64,000 bases of DNA from Natronolimnohabitans sp. A-GB9 (lineage in GTDB: Archaea; Halobacteriota; Halobacteria; Halobacteriales; Natrialbaceae): positions 104,871 through 168,870 of the forward strand of contig NZ_JAVDDV010000008.1 in assembly GCF_030848565.1 (NCBI RefSeq), in the 5' to 3' direction. Made by a program: the position numbers and the translations under genes. Within the stretch, counting starts at the first letter, position 1, and the number at the start of each line of letters is the position of its first letter. The notes below the pieces were generated by a model. That model saw nothing but the letters and a program-made list of their open reading frames with translations. It searched no databases and had not been told where the DNA came from. This document shows positions 33,663 through 42,600 of the stretch, in pieces.

Positions 33663-33735
33663 GACTAGACTCTTTATGGTGACCGGTGAAGGTCGTCTGT
33701 CTTCCAAGAGACGGCATTGGGGGTGTGCAAAACCG

Positions 33736-34035
33736 ATGACTGAGATGACTTCACGATCACCGTCCGAACGAACGAGTGAACAGTACGTCGTACAGTACGA
33801 GAAAGACGATACCGAACCGCTGAGCGTCGCTATCGTCGATACGGTCGCCGCGGTCACCGACGAGCGTGTGACCGATCTGGAGCCGCTTCACTACACGATC
33901 AACACCGATGCACTCGAGCGGCTGTTCGAATCGCGTGCGGCAGGGGACCGTTCCGGGGGAACGGTAACGTTCGAGTACAACGACTGTCTAGTAACCGTCT
34001 CCGCTGACGGCGAGATTCGCGTCGAACCGGCGTAA
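33736..34035 (+). CDS. HalOD1 output domain protein (solo), copy 1
   Basis: A 99-residue protein with the haloarchaeal HalOD1 domain: LSVAIVDTVAAVTDERVTDL, EPLHYTINTDALERLFESR, TVTFEYNDCLVTVSADGEIR. In haloarchaea this domain occurs alone or after receiver/PAS modules, and is thought to act as a signalling output. Start ATG 33736; the upstream frame from 33676 is weaker. A second solo HalOD1 gene lies at 35861-36151 on the other strand, and the two bracket an Nramp-like transporter. No catalytic residue known for the domain. Confidence 0.85.
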   Translation: MTEMTSRSPSERTSEQYVVQYEKDDTEPLSVAIVDTVAAVTDERVTDLEPLHYTINTDALERLFESRAAGDRSGGTVTFEYNDCLVTVSADGEIRVEPA

Positions 34036-34230
34036 TCGACGAATTCGGGACTGCGACAGGCGCTTTTGCGGTCGACGGCTTCTCCGATCGAGCGTCCTCG
34101 AGATGTCGAACAGCAGCTTAGGCGCTCCGATATCTCGACCTGAGTTGTTCGATCTACAAGGTAGCTTGCAATAGCGGGCTCAACCGGTATTCGAATCTGG
34201 CTGCTCACACCTATTCGTGATCAATCATCG

Positions 34231-35493
34231 ATGAGTACGATTCGTAAATCGGTCGACGATACCGTACTCGATTTCGCTCACAAGTATGGCCTCGCGTTCG
34301 TGATGGTCGCCAGTTACTTCGGTTCTGGATCGGTGTTTATCGCCAGCCAGGCCGGCGTCTTACACGGCTACACCCTGCTGTGGGCGGCCACGGGCGCAGC
34401 ACTGCTTGGCTTTATGGCACAGGATATGAGCGCCCGGCTGGGAATCCACGGCACGCCGCTGATGATCTTCGTCCGGGAGAAACTCGGCAGATCGATCGCC
34501 GTCCCGATCGCGTTGTTCCTCTCGATCGGCTGTATCGCCTGGACGCTCGGCCTCGCCGCGGCGGTCGGCGCCGGCGTCTCCTTTCTGACCGGCGGCGTCG
34601 TCGCCTGGCAGCCGATCGCGGTCCTCGCGACGGTGGGTGCCATCGCCGTTGGCCTCCTCAACTACGGCAAGGTCGAGAACCTGATGATCGCGATGATGCT
34701 TGCGCTGTTGGTCGTCTACGTCGCTGTGGCCATCCCCAGCGGTGCCGAGCCGACCGAACTGGCGCTCGGATTCGTCCCGACCATGGATTCGGTCGGCGCA
34801 CTCGTCATGGCCGCCGGCCTGCTCGGGACGACTGCCCTCTGGCCGAACTTCTTCCTCGAGTCGATCCTCGTCGAAAAGAAAGGCTGGACGGAGAAAGCAG
34901 ACGTCGCCGACGCCCGTCGGGACCTCGCGATGGGGTATGCCGTCGGCGGGATCGCGACTATCGCGATCCTGATCGTCTCTGCAGCGGTGCTCCGTCCGAT
35001 GGGGTTTACCGAACTCGAGTCGTTTCTTACGCCGGGTGAGGCCCTCGTCGAGGTGTTTGGAACCTGGGCGATGGTGTTGTTCGTCGGCGGTGTCACGGCC
35101 GCGGCGTTCAACAGCATCATCCCGATCATGTGGGCGCCGGCCTACATCATTCCACAGGCGGCCGGAGTCGACGTCGGGAAAAGCGACCGGCTCTTCAAAC
35201 TCATCTTCGCCGGCCTCACTGGCGTCGGCGTCCTGTCGCCGGTCGTCAGCGCCGTTCTCGATCTGTCGGTCGTCGACATGGTGATCTTGTTCCCGATGTA
35301 CAACGGGATCTTCGCCCTGCCGCTGACAGCGGCGCTTTTGTTCTGGGCCGTCAACGACCGTGAGACGATGGGCAAACACCGCAACGGGCGGGCGATCAAC
35401 GCCGTCAACGCTTTGCTCGTGATCCTGGCGGTCATCCTCGCGATTACGTCGATGCAGGACTTCCTCGAGTTGCTCCTGGGCGGCGGGTTCTAG
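34231..35493 (+). CDS. Nramp-like divalent metal transporter, non-canonical site
   Basis: A 420-residue protein with about eleven hydrophobic helices. It resembles Nramp (LeuT fold) proteins in overall pattern. Canonical Nramp metal ligands are DPGN in helix 1 and MPHN in helix 6. Here helix 1 reads VMVASYFGSGSVFIASQAG (no Asp-Pro-Gly-Asn) and helix 6 reads TTALWPNFFLESILVEKKG (LWPN). Such changes occur in Nramp-related Mg or other transporters rather than Mn/Fe ones, so substrate is uncertain. ATG 34231. Monocistronic, between two solo HalOD1 genes. Confidence 0.75.
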   Translation: MSTIRKSVDDTVLDFAHKYGLAFVMVASYFGSGSVFIASQAGVLHGYTLLWAATGAALLGFMAQDMSARLGIHGTPLMIFVREKLGRSIAVPIALFLSIGCIAWTLGLAAAVGAGVSFLTGGVVAWQPIAVLATVGAIAVGLLNYGKVENLMIAMMLALLVVYVAVAIPSGAEPTELALGFVPTMDSVGALVMAAGLLGTTALWPNFFLESILVEKKGWTEKADVADARRDLAMGYAVGGIATIAILIVSAAVLRPMGFTELESFLTPGEALVEVFGTWAMVLFVGGVTAAAFNSIIPIMWAPAYIIPQAAGVDVGKSDRLFKLIFAGLTGVGVLSPVVSAVLDLSVVDMVILFPMYNGIFALPLTAALLFWAVNDRETMGKHRNGRAINAVNALLVILAVILAITSMQDFLELLLGGGF

Positions 35494-35653
35494 TCCGCCG
35501 TCGTCTCCGTTCGCTCACTCGAATGACGTTCGACGGTTCGGGTCTCGAATCGATACCTCGAGAGTCGATGCGACAGACCGCGGACGCATACGAGCAGCTA
35601 TCGTCGTTTTCGAAACGGTCGAGACCCTCGAGGAACGGTCACAGCGATCCGTC

Positions 35654-35743
35654 TCATCCGGTTGCTGTACCGACGTCCTGCCGATCGCCAGCGCGGAGCG
35701 GCGGTCGGCGATCGGTGGGAGGTGATGACGGCGGACCGTGTCA
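35654..35743 (+). repeat. Hairpin repeat, family A, copy at 35654
   Basis: TCATCCGGTTGCTGTACCG ... GGCGGACCGTGTCA. Inner arms CTGCCGATCGCC / GGCGATCGGTGGG are clear. To its left, ACAGCGATCCGTCTCA (35641-35656) is the right end of another truncated copy, so two elements abut. Confidence 0.75.
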
Positions 35744-35749
35744 CACTAT

Positions 35750-35863
35750 TCATACTACCGGACAACAGTCAGTACACACCCGATCGCGCCTCGACGCCTG
35801 TCGCGTTCCGCGACAGCGTCTCGAGTGCGATCGGTGTGTGCATCGTTTTGTCCGGAAGTATCA
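35750..35863 (+). repeat. Long palindromic repeat, family B, copy 2
   Basis: Ends are ATACTACCGGACAACAG and TTTTGTCCGGAAGTAT. The 53-bp core at 35781-35833 is identical and in the same orientation as 784-836, while the flanks match the reverse complement of copy 1. The final TCA is the reverse-strand stop of the HalOD1 gene at 35861. Confidence 0.85.
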
Positions 35864-36151
35864 GTCGCCGTGTGGTCCCTCCGTCGATTCCGGCTCCGCG
35901 CCAGGGAGTTCGTCCGTCGCGGTGACGTCGATCGTACCCGTTCCATCGACGTGAACGTGGTAGCCATGATAGGTGAACTTGACTGCCGTGTCGGCGCCGG
36001 TCGACTGCTCGTGGCTGGCTGCGACTAGCCGGTCGAGCGCGTCCGTGTCGACGACGTCGTGTAACGGTGGCTCGAGATCCGTCGGCGAGACGCCCTCGCT
36101 CGATGCGATCCGTGTAACGATACCGAGGCTCGGTGAAACCCCCGTTCCCAT
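35861..36151 (-). CDS. HalOD1 output domain protein (solo), copy 2
   Basis: A 96-residue protein starting MGTGVSPSLGIVTRIASSEG. HalOD1 features: GVSPTDLEPPLHDVVDTDALDRLVAA and a beta-rich second half (VKFTYHGYHVHVDGTGTIDV; cited as overlapping pieces). Counterpart of the solo HalOD1 at 33736; the two are diverged, so not a recent duplication. The stop is supplied by the end of a family B repeat. A TATA-like box lies 27 bases before ATG 36151; the longer upstream frame is rejected. Confidence 0.8.
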   Translation of the reverse strand: MGTGVSPSLGIVTRIASSEGVSPTDLEPPLHDVVDTDALDRLVAASHEQSTGADTAVKFTYHGYHVHVDGTGTIDVTATDELPGAEPESTEGPHGD

Positions 36152-36470
36152 ATTATGATGAGTCGATGCATGGAATATAAAGCTAGTGACGGTTCGAAGG
36201 TTGTCAACTCGACCGTGACGATATCGTCGACACCGACACAGGGGAGACGACACTCGAGCGACGGGACGATCGGAAGGAGACGTTCGGTATCGACGTGTTA
36301 CAGCGTTCGAGGCGAGTTTCGAACCGACGTCCGACGCTCTGTCGTACAGTTACGCAACCCTCGAGAGTACAGTGACCGACCACGAACTGCTGCGTTCATA
36401 CACTGCTGTCCGACAGTATGACTTACGGACTCGCCACTCACTACGTTCGTGACATCGCGTAGAAAGCCAG
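36152..36470. other. Intergenic stretch before tRNA-Met
   Basis: No gene is supported. It holds the HalOD1 promoter at its left end and a 24-bp mini-hairpin, CATAC...GTATG, at 36397-36420 that contains the family A/B end sequence CTGCTGTCCGACAG. Confidence 0.5.
36174..36181 (-). promoter_or_regulatory. TATA box for HalOD1 copy 2
   Basis: Minus-strand CTTTATATTCC, centred about 27 bases upstream of ATG 36151. Confidence 0.6.
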
Positions 36471-36622
36471 TGCCCGGGGAGGGCTCCGAACCCTCGATCT
36501 CCGCATGTCCCAGGTCCGAGGCTCGGCGGTCCTCGTGGGGGACACGGAGGCTTCCAAGGCGTACCGCACCGAATCTCTGAACCCTATGAGTGCGGCGCTA
36601 TGTCCAGCTAAGCCACCCGGGC
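36471..36622 (-). tRNA. Elongator tRNA-Met (CAU) with a 78-nt intron
   Basis: The acceptor stem pairs GCCCGGG with CCCGGGC, discriminator A at 36471. The D-arm follows (GGCTTAGCTGG...). The anticodon stem CCGCA / TGCGG flanks the loop CTCATA with anticodon CAU. T-arm is GAGGG TTCGGAG CCCTC. An intron of about 78 nt (36507-36584) interrupts the anticodon loop after the base 3' of the anticodon, the canonical archaeal site, splitting 38- and 36-nt exons. Haloarchaeal elongator tRNA-Met is known to carry such an intron (about 75 nt in Haloferax), removed by the bulge-helix-bulge endonuclease. Confidence 0.93.
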
Positions 36623-36694
36623 TCACTCTCCGATTGTCGCCAGCCTTTCTTTAAGCTTCTCATTCCGTCCGAGCGTGCAATCCCGACCCACGGA

Positions 36695-36700
36695 TTTATC
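36695..36700 (+). promoter_or_regulatory. TATA box for the gene at 36726
   Basis: GGATTTATC with TTTATC 26-31 bases before ATG 36726. Confidence 0.6.
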
Positions 36701-36725
36701 ATATGGCCTTCCTAACTACCCGCGC

Positions 36726-38048
36726 ATGAGCGTTCCTGGAATCGTTCACTCTACTCTCGATGGCGACGATATCGCGGCTCGAGTCGCACTCGGCGGCGAC
36801 GACGAACTCTTCGTTACCTCCTCGAGCACGCTCGTCTATCGGTCCGACGGTCTCTTAAGCGACGAGTCTGTCGACGAATATCCCCACGACGCCGAACGGG
36901 TGACGCTCTCGGAAGGGCGGCGCAAGACGACAGTCACGCTCGAGTACCCACTCGAGGGGAGAAAGGAGTTTACGATCCCCGCGAGCAAGATCGACGCGGC
37001 CTTACATCCGGTACTGGCTGGCGTATTAAATGGCAACGGTATCACGGATCCCGGCGAGACGGTCGCCCAGACCTACCGGTTCAGCGAACTCACGCTCATC
37101 GTCACGAGCGACCGGCTGGTCAAACACATCGGCGCGGCGGTCTGGGACGATGACTACGAGGAGTACCACTTCGAAGACGTGACGAACATCGAGTTCGAGG
37201 ACGGGAGCGTTGCCACCCAGATCGTGCTCACGGTCGACGGCCGCCCACAACGGATCAAGGCACCGAACGAGGCGGCAACCGAACTCCGCGAACGGCTCAA
37301 ACGCGCGCTTTTCGAGTACCACGACGTCACCGCCCTCGAAGAATTAAACGAGACCGAAAGCGACGATACACAACCGGGCCGTGCATCGGTCGACTTTGGC
37401 GGCGGCGTCGACCCTCTCGACGCCGACCCACCCGAGCCGGACGATCGGGATCTCGACGAGCCGACCGCCGATGTCTCCGAGTCGAACGACGTAGCGGGAA
37501 CGGCCTCGAGTGACCCGCTTGCGACCGACGTGGCGGCGACCGGAGAAACGGACACCGAACAGACGGCACGCGATACCGGAGCACAACATCGCCAGCCCCA
37601 ACACCAACAACAGCAGGTCGATACGCAGTCGACACAACAGACCGATCCACAGTCGACACAACGGACCGATCCACAGTCGACACAGCACGCCGCCGACGCT
37701 CGATCGTCGGCGTCGACGGCGAACCAATCACAGCCGGAGGCGTCGCGAAGTGAGCCGACGACCGCCGCGTCCGCTGGCGAGAATCGAGACGGAACAGCGA
37801 CGCTCGAGTCGTCCACCGACGACGGCGATACCGACGACGGCGATACCGACGCCGCCGTCAGAACTGAGACCACCGATTCGGCCGACACAGTCCATCCCCA
37901 CTCTGACCCGGAGCCGGCAGTCGACCAGGCGGCTCTCCTCGAGCGAATCGAGGCGCTGGAGGCGGCCGTCGACCGCCAGACCGAGGTCATCGAACGCCAA
38001 CAAGAGACGATCGAGCAGTTGATCGCCGAACTCCGGACAGAACGCTAA
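36726..38048 (+). CDS. DUF7115-like protein: PH-like domain, low-complexity linker, coiled coil
   Basis: A 440-residue protein. Residues 1-205 form two PH/GRAM-like beta domains (LFVTSSSTLVYRSDG, TLIVTSDRLVKHIGAAVWDD, EDVTNIEFEDGSVATQIVL), a pattern I associate with haloarchaeal DUF7115. Residues 210-390 are a Gln/Ser/Thr/Asp-rich disordered linker, including near-perfect repeats of TDPQSTQ. Residues 400-440 are a coiled coil (ALLERIEALEAAVDRQTEVI). Cytoplasmic scaffold or membrane-binding role possible. ATG 36726 with TATA box upstream. Function unknown. Confidence 0.75.
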   Translation: MSVPGIVHSTLDGDDIAARVALGGDDELFVTSSSTLVYRSDGLLSDESVDEYPHDAERVTLSEGRRKTTVTLEYPLEGRKEFTIPASKIDAALHPVLAGVLNGNGITDPGETVAQTYRFSELTLIVTSDRLVKHIGAAVWDDDYEEYHFEDVTNIEFEDGSVATQIVLTVDGRPQRIKAPNEAATELRERLKRALFEYHDVTALEELNETESDDTQPGRASVDFGGGVDPLDADPPEPDDRDLDEPTADVSESNDVAGTASSDPLATDVAATGETDTEQTARDTGAQHRQPQHQQQQVDTQSTQQTDPQSTQRTDPQSTQHAADARSSASTANQSQPEASRSEPTTAASAGENRDGTATLESSTDDGDTDDGDTDAAVRTETTDSADTVHPHSDPEPAVDQAALLERIEALEAAVDRQTEVIERQQETIEQLIAELRTER

Positions 38049-38049
38049 G

Positions 38050-38448
38050 CTACTGTTCCCGTCCCGTTACCTTCCGAATACACGAGGAACCGAACGGCCC
38101 CAGTTCGCCGGCGTCGAGTTTTATGAAGTAGCCAGTCGAGAGACTCGAGCCACAGCGTCGACAGGAGAACTCCCCCTCTTTCGTGATTACGTCCTGTTCG
38201 AAGCTGACGTACTGCCGGCTCTTCGGGCGAATGATGCCGTCCTCGCGCTCGATGATTCCTCGCAGTTCCGCCTCGTCGAGGATCGTCCGCGTTACCGTCG
38301 GATCACTCGTCACCGTCTCGATCCGATCGACGACTGCCGGGAGTTCGAGTGACTCGTGTTCGAGGCGTTCGAGCAACGCCAAACCGAGCGCGACGCGATC
38401 GTCGGCGGCGTCGACGGCCGTCTCGGGTCGCTCGTCGTGGCTGTCCAT
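38050..38448 (-). CDS. DUF5830-like protein with Cys pair
   Basis: A 132-residue acidic protein. The N-terminal two thirds is a helical domain (RVALGLALLERLEHESLELP, a winged-helix-like LDEAELRGIIEREDGIIRPK). The C-terminus carries SCRRCGSSLSTGYFIKLDAG and GPFGSSCIRKVTG, three or four Cys that could bind zinc, as in DUF5830-type haloarchaeal proteins and the treble-clef fold. ATG 38448. Converges on the gene at 36726, one base apart. A nucleic-acid-binding role is inferred from fold only. Confidence 0.7.
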   Translation of the reverse strand: MDSHDERPETAVDAADDRVALGLALLERLEHESLELPAVVDRIETVTSDPTVTRTILDEAELRGIIEREDGIIRPKSRQYVSFEQDVITKEGEFSCRRCGSSLSTGYFIKLDAGELGPFGSSCIRKVTGREQ

Positions 38449-38541
38449 CGGTGTGTGGTGTCCGTTCTGGGTGAATAAACGTTCCGTCCCGAACCGTCTC
38501 GAGACACAAAAGTTTCAACGCTCGGGGAAAAACTCCGAGCG

Positions 38542-39276
38542 ATGTCACCCCCGTCGGTGCGGACCCGTGGGCTGATCGGCGCCGCCGTGATCGGCGCGAT
38601 CCTCGCTGTCGCCGCTCTCGTCTCGCCGTCCGCACTGCTTGGCTCCCTCGAGTCAGTAGCGACCGATCCGTATCTGTTCGGGCTCGTCGTCGTCGGACTC
38701 TACCTCGGTCGTCCGCTGGTCGCATTGCCGACGACGCCGCTCGCGGTCGTGGTCGGCTACGGCTACGGCGTCGGACTCGGAGTCCCGATCGCGTTGCTCG
38801 GAGTCGCAGTGACCGTCGTTCCACCCTTTCTCGTCGCCCGCTGGCTCGCCGGTGACGCGACCGACCCGAGCGGGCGAGCCGACTCGTCACCAGTCGGGTC
38901 GATCGAGTCGGTCCTCGAGCGAGCAGTGCACGTCGTCGACCGGTATTACGAGACGGCGGGGCCGATCCGGGGTGTCGTCGCCTCGCGGCTGGCGCCGATC
39001 CCCTCCGACGTTGCGACGTGTGCAGCAGCGATCAGCGGTGTCCGGCTGCGCCAGCTCGTGGTCGGGACGGTGATCGGTGAACTCCCCTGGACCGTCGCCG
39101 CGGTCGTCGTCGGTGCCTCGGCAGCGACGATCCGGACGGACGGGCTGGGCGAACTCAGCGTTGCAGTGACGCTTGCGTGTCTCGTCGCCGCCGCCGTCTT
39201 GCTTGCAGGGCCTGCCTACCGGGCCCTGCGAACGCGGCGCGGAACGCAAAACGCGAGCCGGCCGGCGGACAGTTGA
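38542..39276 (+). CDS. TVP38/TMEM64-like (VTT domain) membrane protein
   Basis: A 244-residue membrane protein with five or six helices. The VTT signature is visible: VVGLYLGRPLVALPTTPLAV then GYGYGVGLGVPIALLGVAV early, and RLAPIPSDVATCAAAISGVR with GELPWTVAAVVVGASAATIR late, as in the DedA/TVP38 superfamily (re-entrant loops with Arg and Pro). Members include lipid scramblases and flippases in other domains. ATG 38542. Substrate unknown. Divergent from the DUF5830-like gene. Confidence 0.82.
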   Translation: MSPPSVRTRGLIGAAVIGAILAVAALVSPSALLGSLESVATDPYLFGLVVVGLYLGRPLVALPTTPLAVVVGYGYGVGLGVPIALLGVAVTVVPPFLVARWLAGDATDPSGRADSSPVGSIESVLERAVHVVDRYYETAGPIRGVVASRLAPIPSDVATCAAAISGVRLRQLVVGTVIGELPWTVAAVVVGASAATIRTDGLGELSVAVTLACLVAAAVLLAGPAYRALRTRRGTQNASRPADS

Positions 39277-39314
39277 TCGCTGCCCTGCTCTGATCGCCCT
39301 CGAGCGGACGCTGC

Positions 39315-39488
39315 CTATCGGAAGGGGTCGCTACAATCGATAATGGGACCGTGTTGTGGACAGACGTACTTGCAGTGGCGTTTGTACAGCGGTTCTCCAC
39401 AGTGAGGACAGGTCGGTGCACCGCTCGAGTCGGAACGGACTACGTCCGCGGTGTCTGTGTCGATTCCGTCCGTTTGGTCTGCAGCCAT
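39315..39488 (-). CDS. HVO_2523-type zinc-finger microprotein
   Basis: A 57-residue protein starting MAADQTDGIDTDTADVVRSD. Two CxxC-like knuckles, TCPHCGEPLYKRHCKYVCPQ, and HGPIIDCSDPFR form a single zinc site with one extra Cys/His set. The sequence matches my recollection of the HVO_2523 family of haloarchaeal zinc-finger microproteins almost word for word. ATG at 39488; the frame is 58 codons. Function unknown; microproteins of this group affect growth or swarming in Haloferax by deletion, recalled without reference. Confidence 0.8.
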   Translation of the reverse strand: MAADQTDGIDTDTADVVRSDSSGAPTCPHCGEPLYKRHCKYVCPQHGPIIDCSDPFR

Positions 39489-39624
39489 ACTGTCCGCTAC
39501 CGCCTACAACGTGCTAAGTGTTGGTTGTACGGCCCGGACGACGGATTCGGAAGCCAGGTCGGTAGACGGTTCGGGTCCCGGTGACGAAAAACGAAACGGG
39601 TGTGGCTATCTTAGCTGTGTGCCG

Positions 39625-42600
39625 TCAGCACTCGCTCCAGCCACAGGATTCGCAGGTCTTGCAGCCTTCGGAGTAGTACAGCGACAGCGACCCACACTCG
39701 GGACACTCCGGCGATTCACCGGCGTCGATGAGGTCCTGTGTCGCGTCGTCGCTGCCCTTTGCGGCCGCGCCACCGTCGGTCTGTGGACCGTCGTACTCGG
39801 CTTCGATACCCGCCTCGGCCGACTCCTCTAGGGTCTGTTGGGTCGGGTACGGCTTGTCGATCTCGCCCTCGAGGTAGCGACGCATCGCGGTACCGATGGC
39901 GTCAGGGATGGACTGGATCTGCTCGCCTTTGTCCCAGGCGACCTTCGGACTCCGCGTCCCACAGAGTTCGTCGACGATCTCATCGGGATCGACACCCGAG
40001 CGCAGCGAGGTCGAGATGACCTTCGCCAGCGCCTCGGTAAAGGAGTTAGTGAAGCCGCCGGAGTGGCCGATGTTCGCGAACAGCTCGAACGGCTGACCGG
40101 TCTCGGGGTCTTCGTTGATCGTCACGTAGACCTTGCCGTAGCCGGTGTCGATGCGCTGGCTGACGCCCTGGAGAGCGTCGGGCCGGTCGCGTTTCTCGGT
40201 GAAGTTGACCTGGACGGAATCGCGTTCGTCCTCGTCGGCCACCAGCGCGTCGAGGTCGTCTTCCTCATCGAGGATCGACTGGACGTCCTCACTCTCTAAG
40301 AACGCCTCGAGACCGCCGAAGATCTCGTCGATCTGTTCGACGAGTGCTTCTGCGGCTTCGGTCTCGTCGGCGAATTCGGCGTTGTCCGCGCGGGTGGTCA
40401 GCACCTGCTTCGAGCGGGTGCCATCGCGGTAGTAGGTGACGCCTTTGCCGCCGTGTTCGTAGATGTACTCGAAGACGTCCTTGGCGTCTTCGACCGTCGA
40501 GTCGTTGGGCGCGTTGACGGTCTTCGAGATCGCGGAGTCGACGCCCTCCTGGCAGGCGACCTGTACGCCGGCGTGTTCTTTCGCCGAGAGGTCGCCGGTC
40601 GTGACGAACAGTTCGCCGATGGCGTCGGGCACCGTCGAGAGTCCCTCGACACCGTTGAACTGGTTGGTCGCCATCTGCTCTTGGGCCTCCTCTTTGACCG
40701 CCTCGACGTCGATGTCGTTGTCCTCCAGTACACGGAGGAAGTAGTCGTCGAACTCGACTAACATCTCGTCGCCCTGGACGTCGTCGGAGACGTTCTTGTA
40801 GTAGGCGACGTTGTAGATCGGTTCACAGCCGCCGGTGGTGTTGCCGACCATGCTCGTGGTGCCCGTGGGCGCGATGGTCGTCGTGTTGTGGTTCCGGATC
40901 GGGAACCCATCGGCCCACTCGTCGGCGTCGAGGCCGGTCTGGTGTTCGAACCACTCGCGGTACTCGGTCGGGTTCGCGTACTTGGATTTGTCCCACTCCT
41001 CGAAGCTCCCCCGCTCTTCGGCGAGCTCGTGGGAGGTCCACTTCGAGGTGTGGTTGATGTGGGTCATCAGCTGGCGTGCGACCTCGTTGGAGGCCTCGCT
41101 GCCGTACTCCATGCCGAGCTGGATGTACAGCTGGGCAAGCCCCATGATACCCAGCCCGATCTTGCGCATCTCCCGGACCTTCTGTTCGATCTTGTCGACC
41201 GGGAAGTCGCTCATCGTGACGACGTTCTCGAGGAACCGGGTCCCCATCTCGATACGGTGGTCGAACTCCTCGAAGTCGACGGCGTCCTCGAGGAAGGCGT
41301 CGACGGCGTCCTCGAGGTCCTCGTACTCGTCGCCGTGCTCGTCGTACCAGACGCGCCAGTCGGGCGCCTCGAGGTCGGCGAGCGTCGAGAGGTTGATGTG
41401 GCCGAGGTTACAGGCCTCGTATTCTTCAAGTGGCTGTTCCCCACAATTATGGACTACAAGGCCGTTAGCGACGAACGAGTGGGTCTCCGGTTCAGTCAGG
41501 TCATAGACCGCTTCGTGACCGTCGTGTTCGACGGCTTCAACGGTAGCTTCGAACCGTTCGCTGTACGGTCCACGGTCGTACTCCGAGAGCCGCTGTTCGA
41601 GCGCTTCGGACTTGTAGTCGAGCAGGAAGCCGATTTCGTCGGCGAATCGCTCAAGGTTGTCTTTGACGATGACGAGTTCGTGTTGATCCTTCGTCTCGTA
41701 CTCTTTCGTTCCGCCGCTCCCGTCGGACAGCTCTCGAGTACCTGCTTCCTTACGGTTCTCGTAGATTTTGCTGGCGATTCCGAAGTTGAGGAGGAGTTGC
41801 TGGACGTCACCGAGCAGACCCGCGTCAGAACTCCACAAGCGGACCGAGACGCCCTTTTCGACGTTCCCCTGAACGCAACCGTCTGCGGTAAACAGCGACT
41901 GGAGGAAGCCGCGTGCCATCTCCTCGCTGCCGCGCATTACGGTATCAGGGACCTGCAGTTTGTCCTCGGTGAGACCGACTTCCTCGGCGTACTCGTAGAG
42001 GCGAGCAGATCGAATACGCTGTTCGATCGCCTTCGCACCGCGGTATCCGGCGTCACGAGTTATTTCGTTGACCCCGATGCCGTAGTTTGCGTTACCGAGT
42101 GGCTCGCGAACGACCTCGTTAACGTCTTCAGCCAGCGATTCGGAGATTTCGGCGTCTTCGTCGTAGAAGTTCAGAACGGCACGTTCTTCGCCGTGTTTGA
42201 GATGGCCGTCCCCGACGAGCCAGCCGAGCGTGCGACCTTCCTCGGCAGTACCGTGCTGACCGAATCTACCTTTTCGGTTCTGGATGTGGACTGTATCTCC
42301 TGCATCGAGGTTCTGCGCTTCGACCCATCCGTCGTCAGTCATGACACGGTGGTCTGCAGTGAGTCGAAGTTTGTACCCTTCCTCGGTAGTTAGCTTGTAG
42401 ACGTCTTTCTCGCCGGTTTTGTAGACGCTACTGGCCTCTTTAATGGAGTCCTCACTGAGTCGGCCGTCGACGACGACATCAGTCGCGACCCCCTGCTCGT
42501 ACAGCTCTTCTGCAGGGACAAGACCGCGTTCCGTGCTAATGAGTGTGTCTCCGGTGACACACGGATTCGTCGCGAGGATGCGGTGGTCGGGGTGTTTCTC

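Noticed and set aside
35654..35863. Adjacent hairpins read as a possible CRISPR array
   Set aside because: The elements are two unrelated palindrome families without regular spacers or cas genes.
35523..35954. 143-codon frame after the Nramp-like gene
   Set aside because: It runs through two hairpin repeats and has Ser/Arg/Pro-rich composition.
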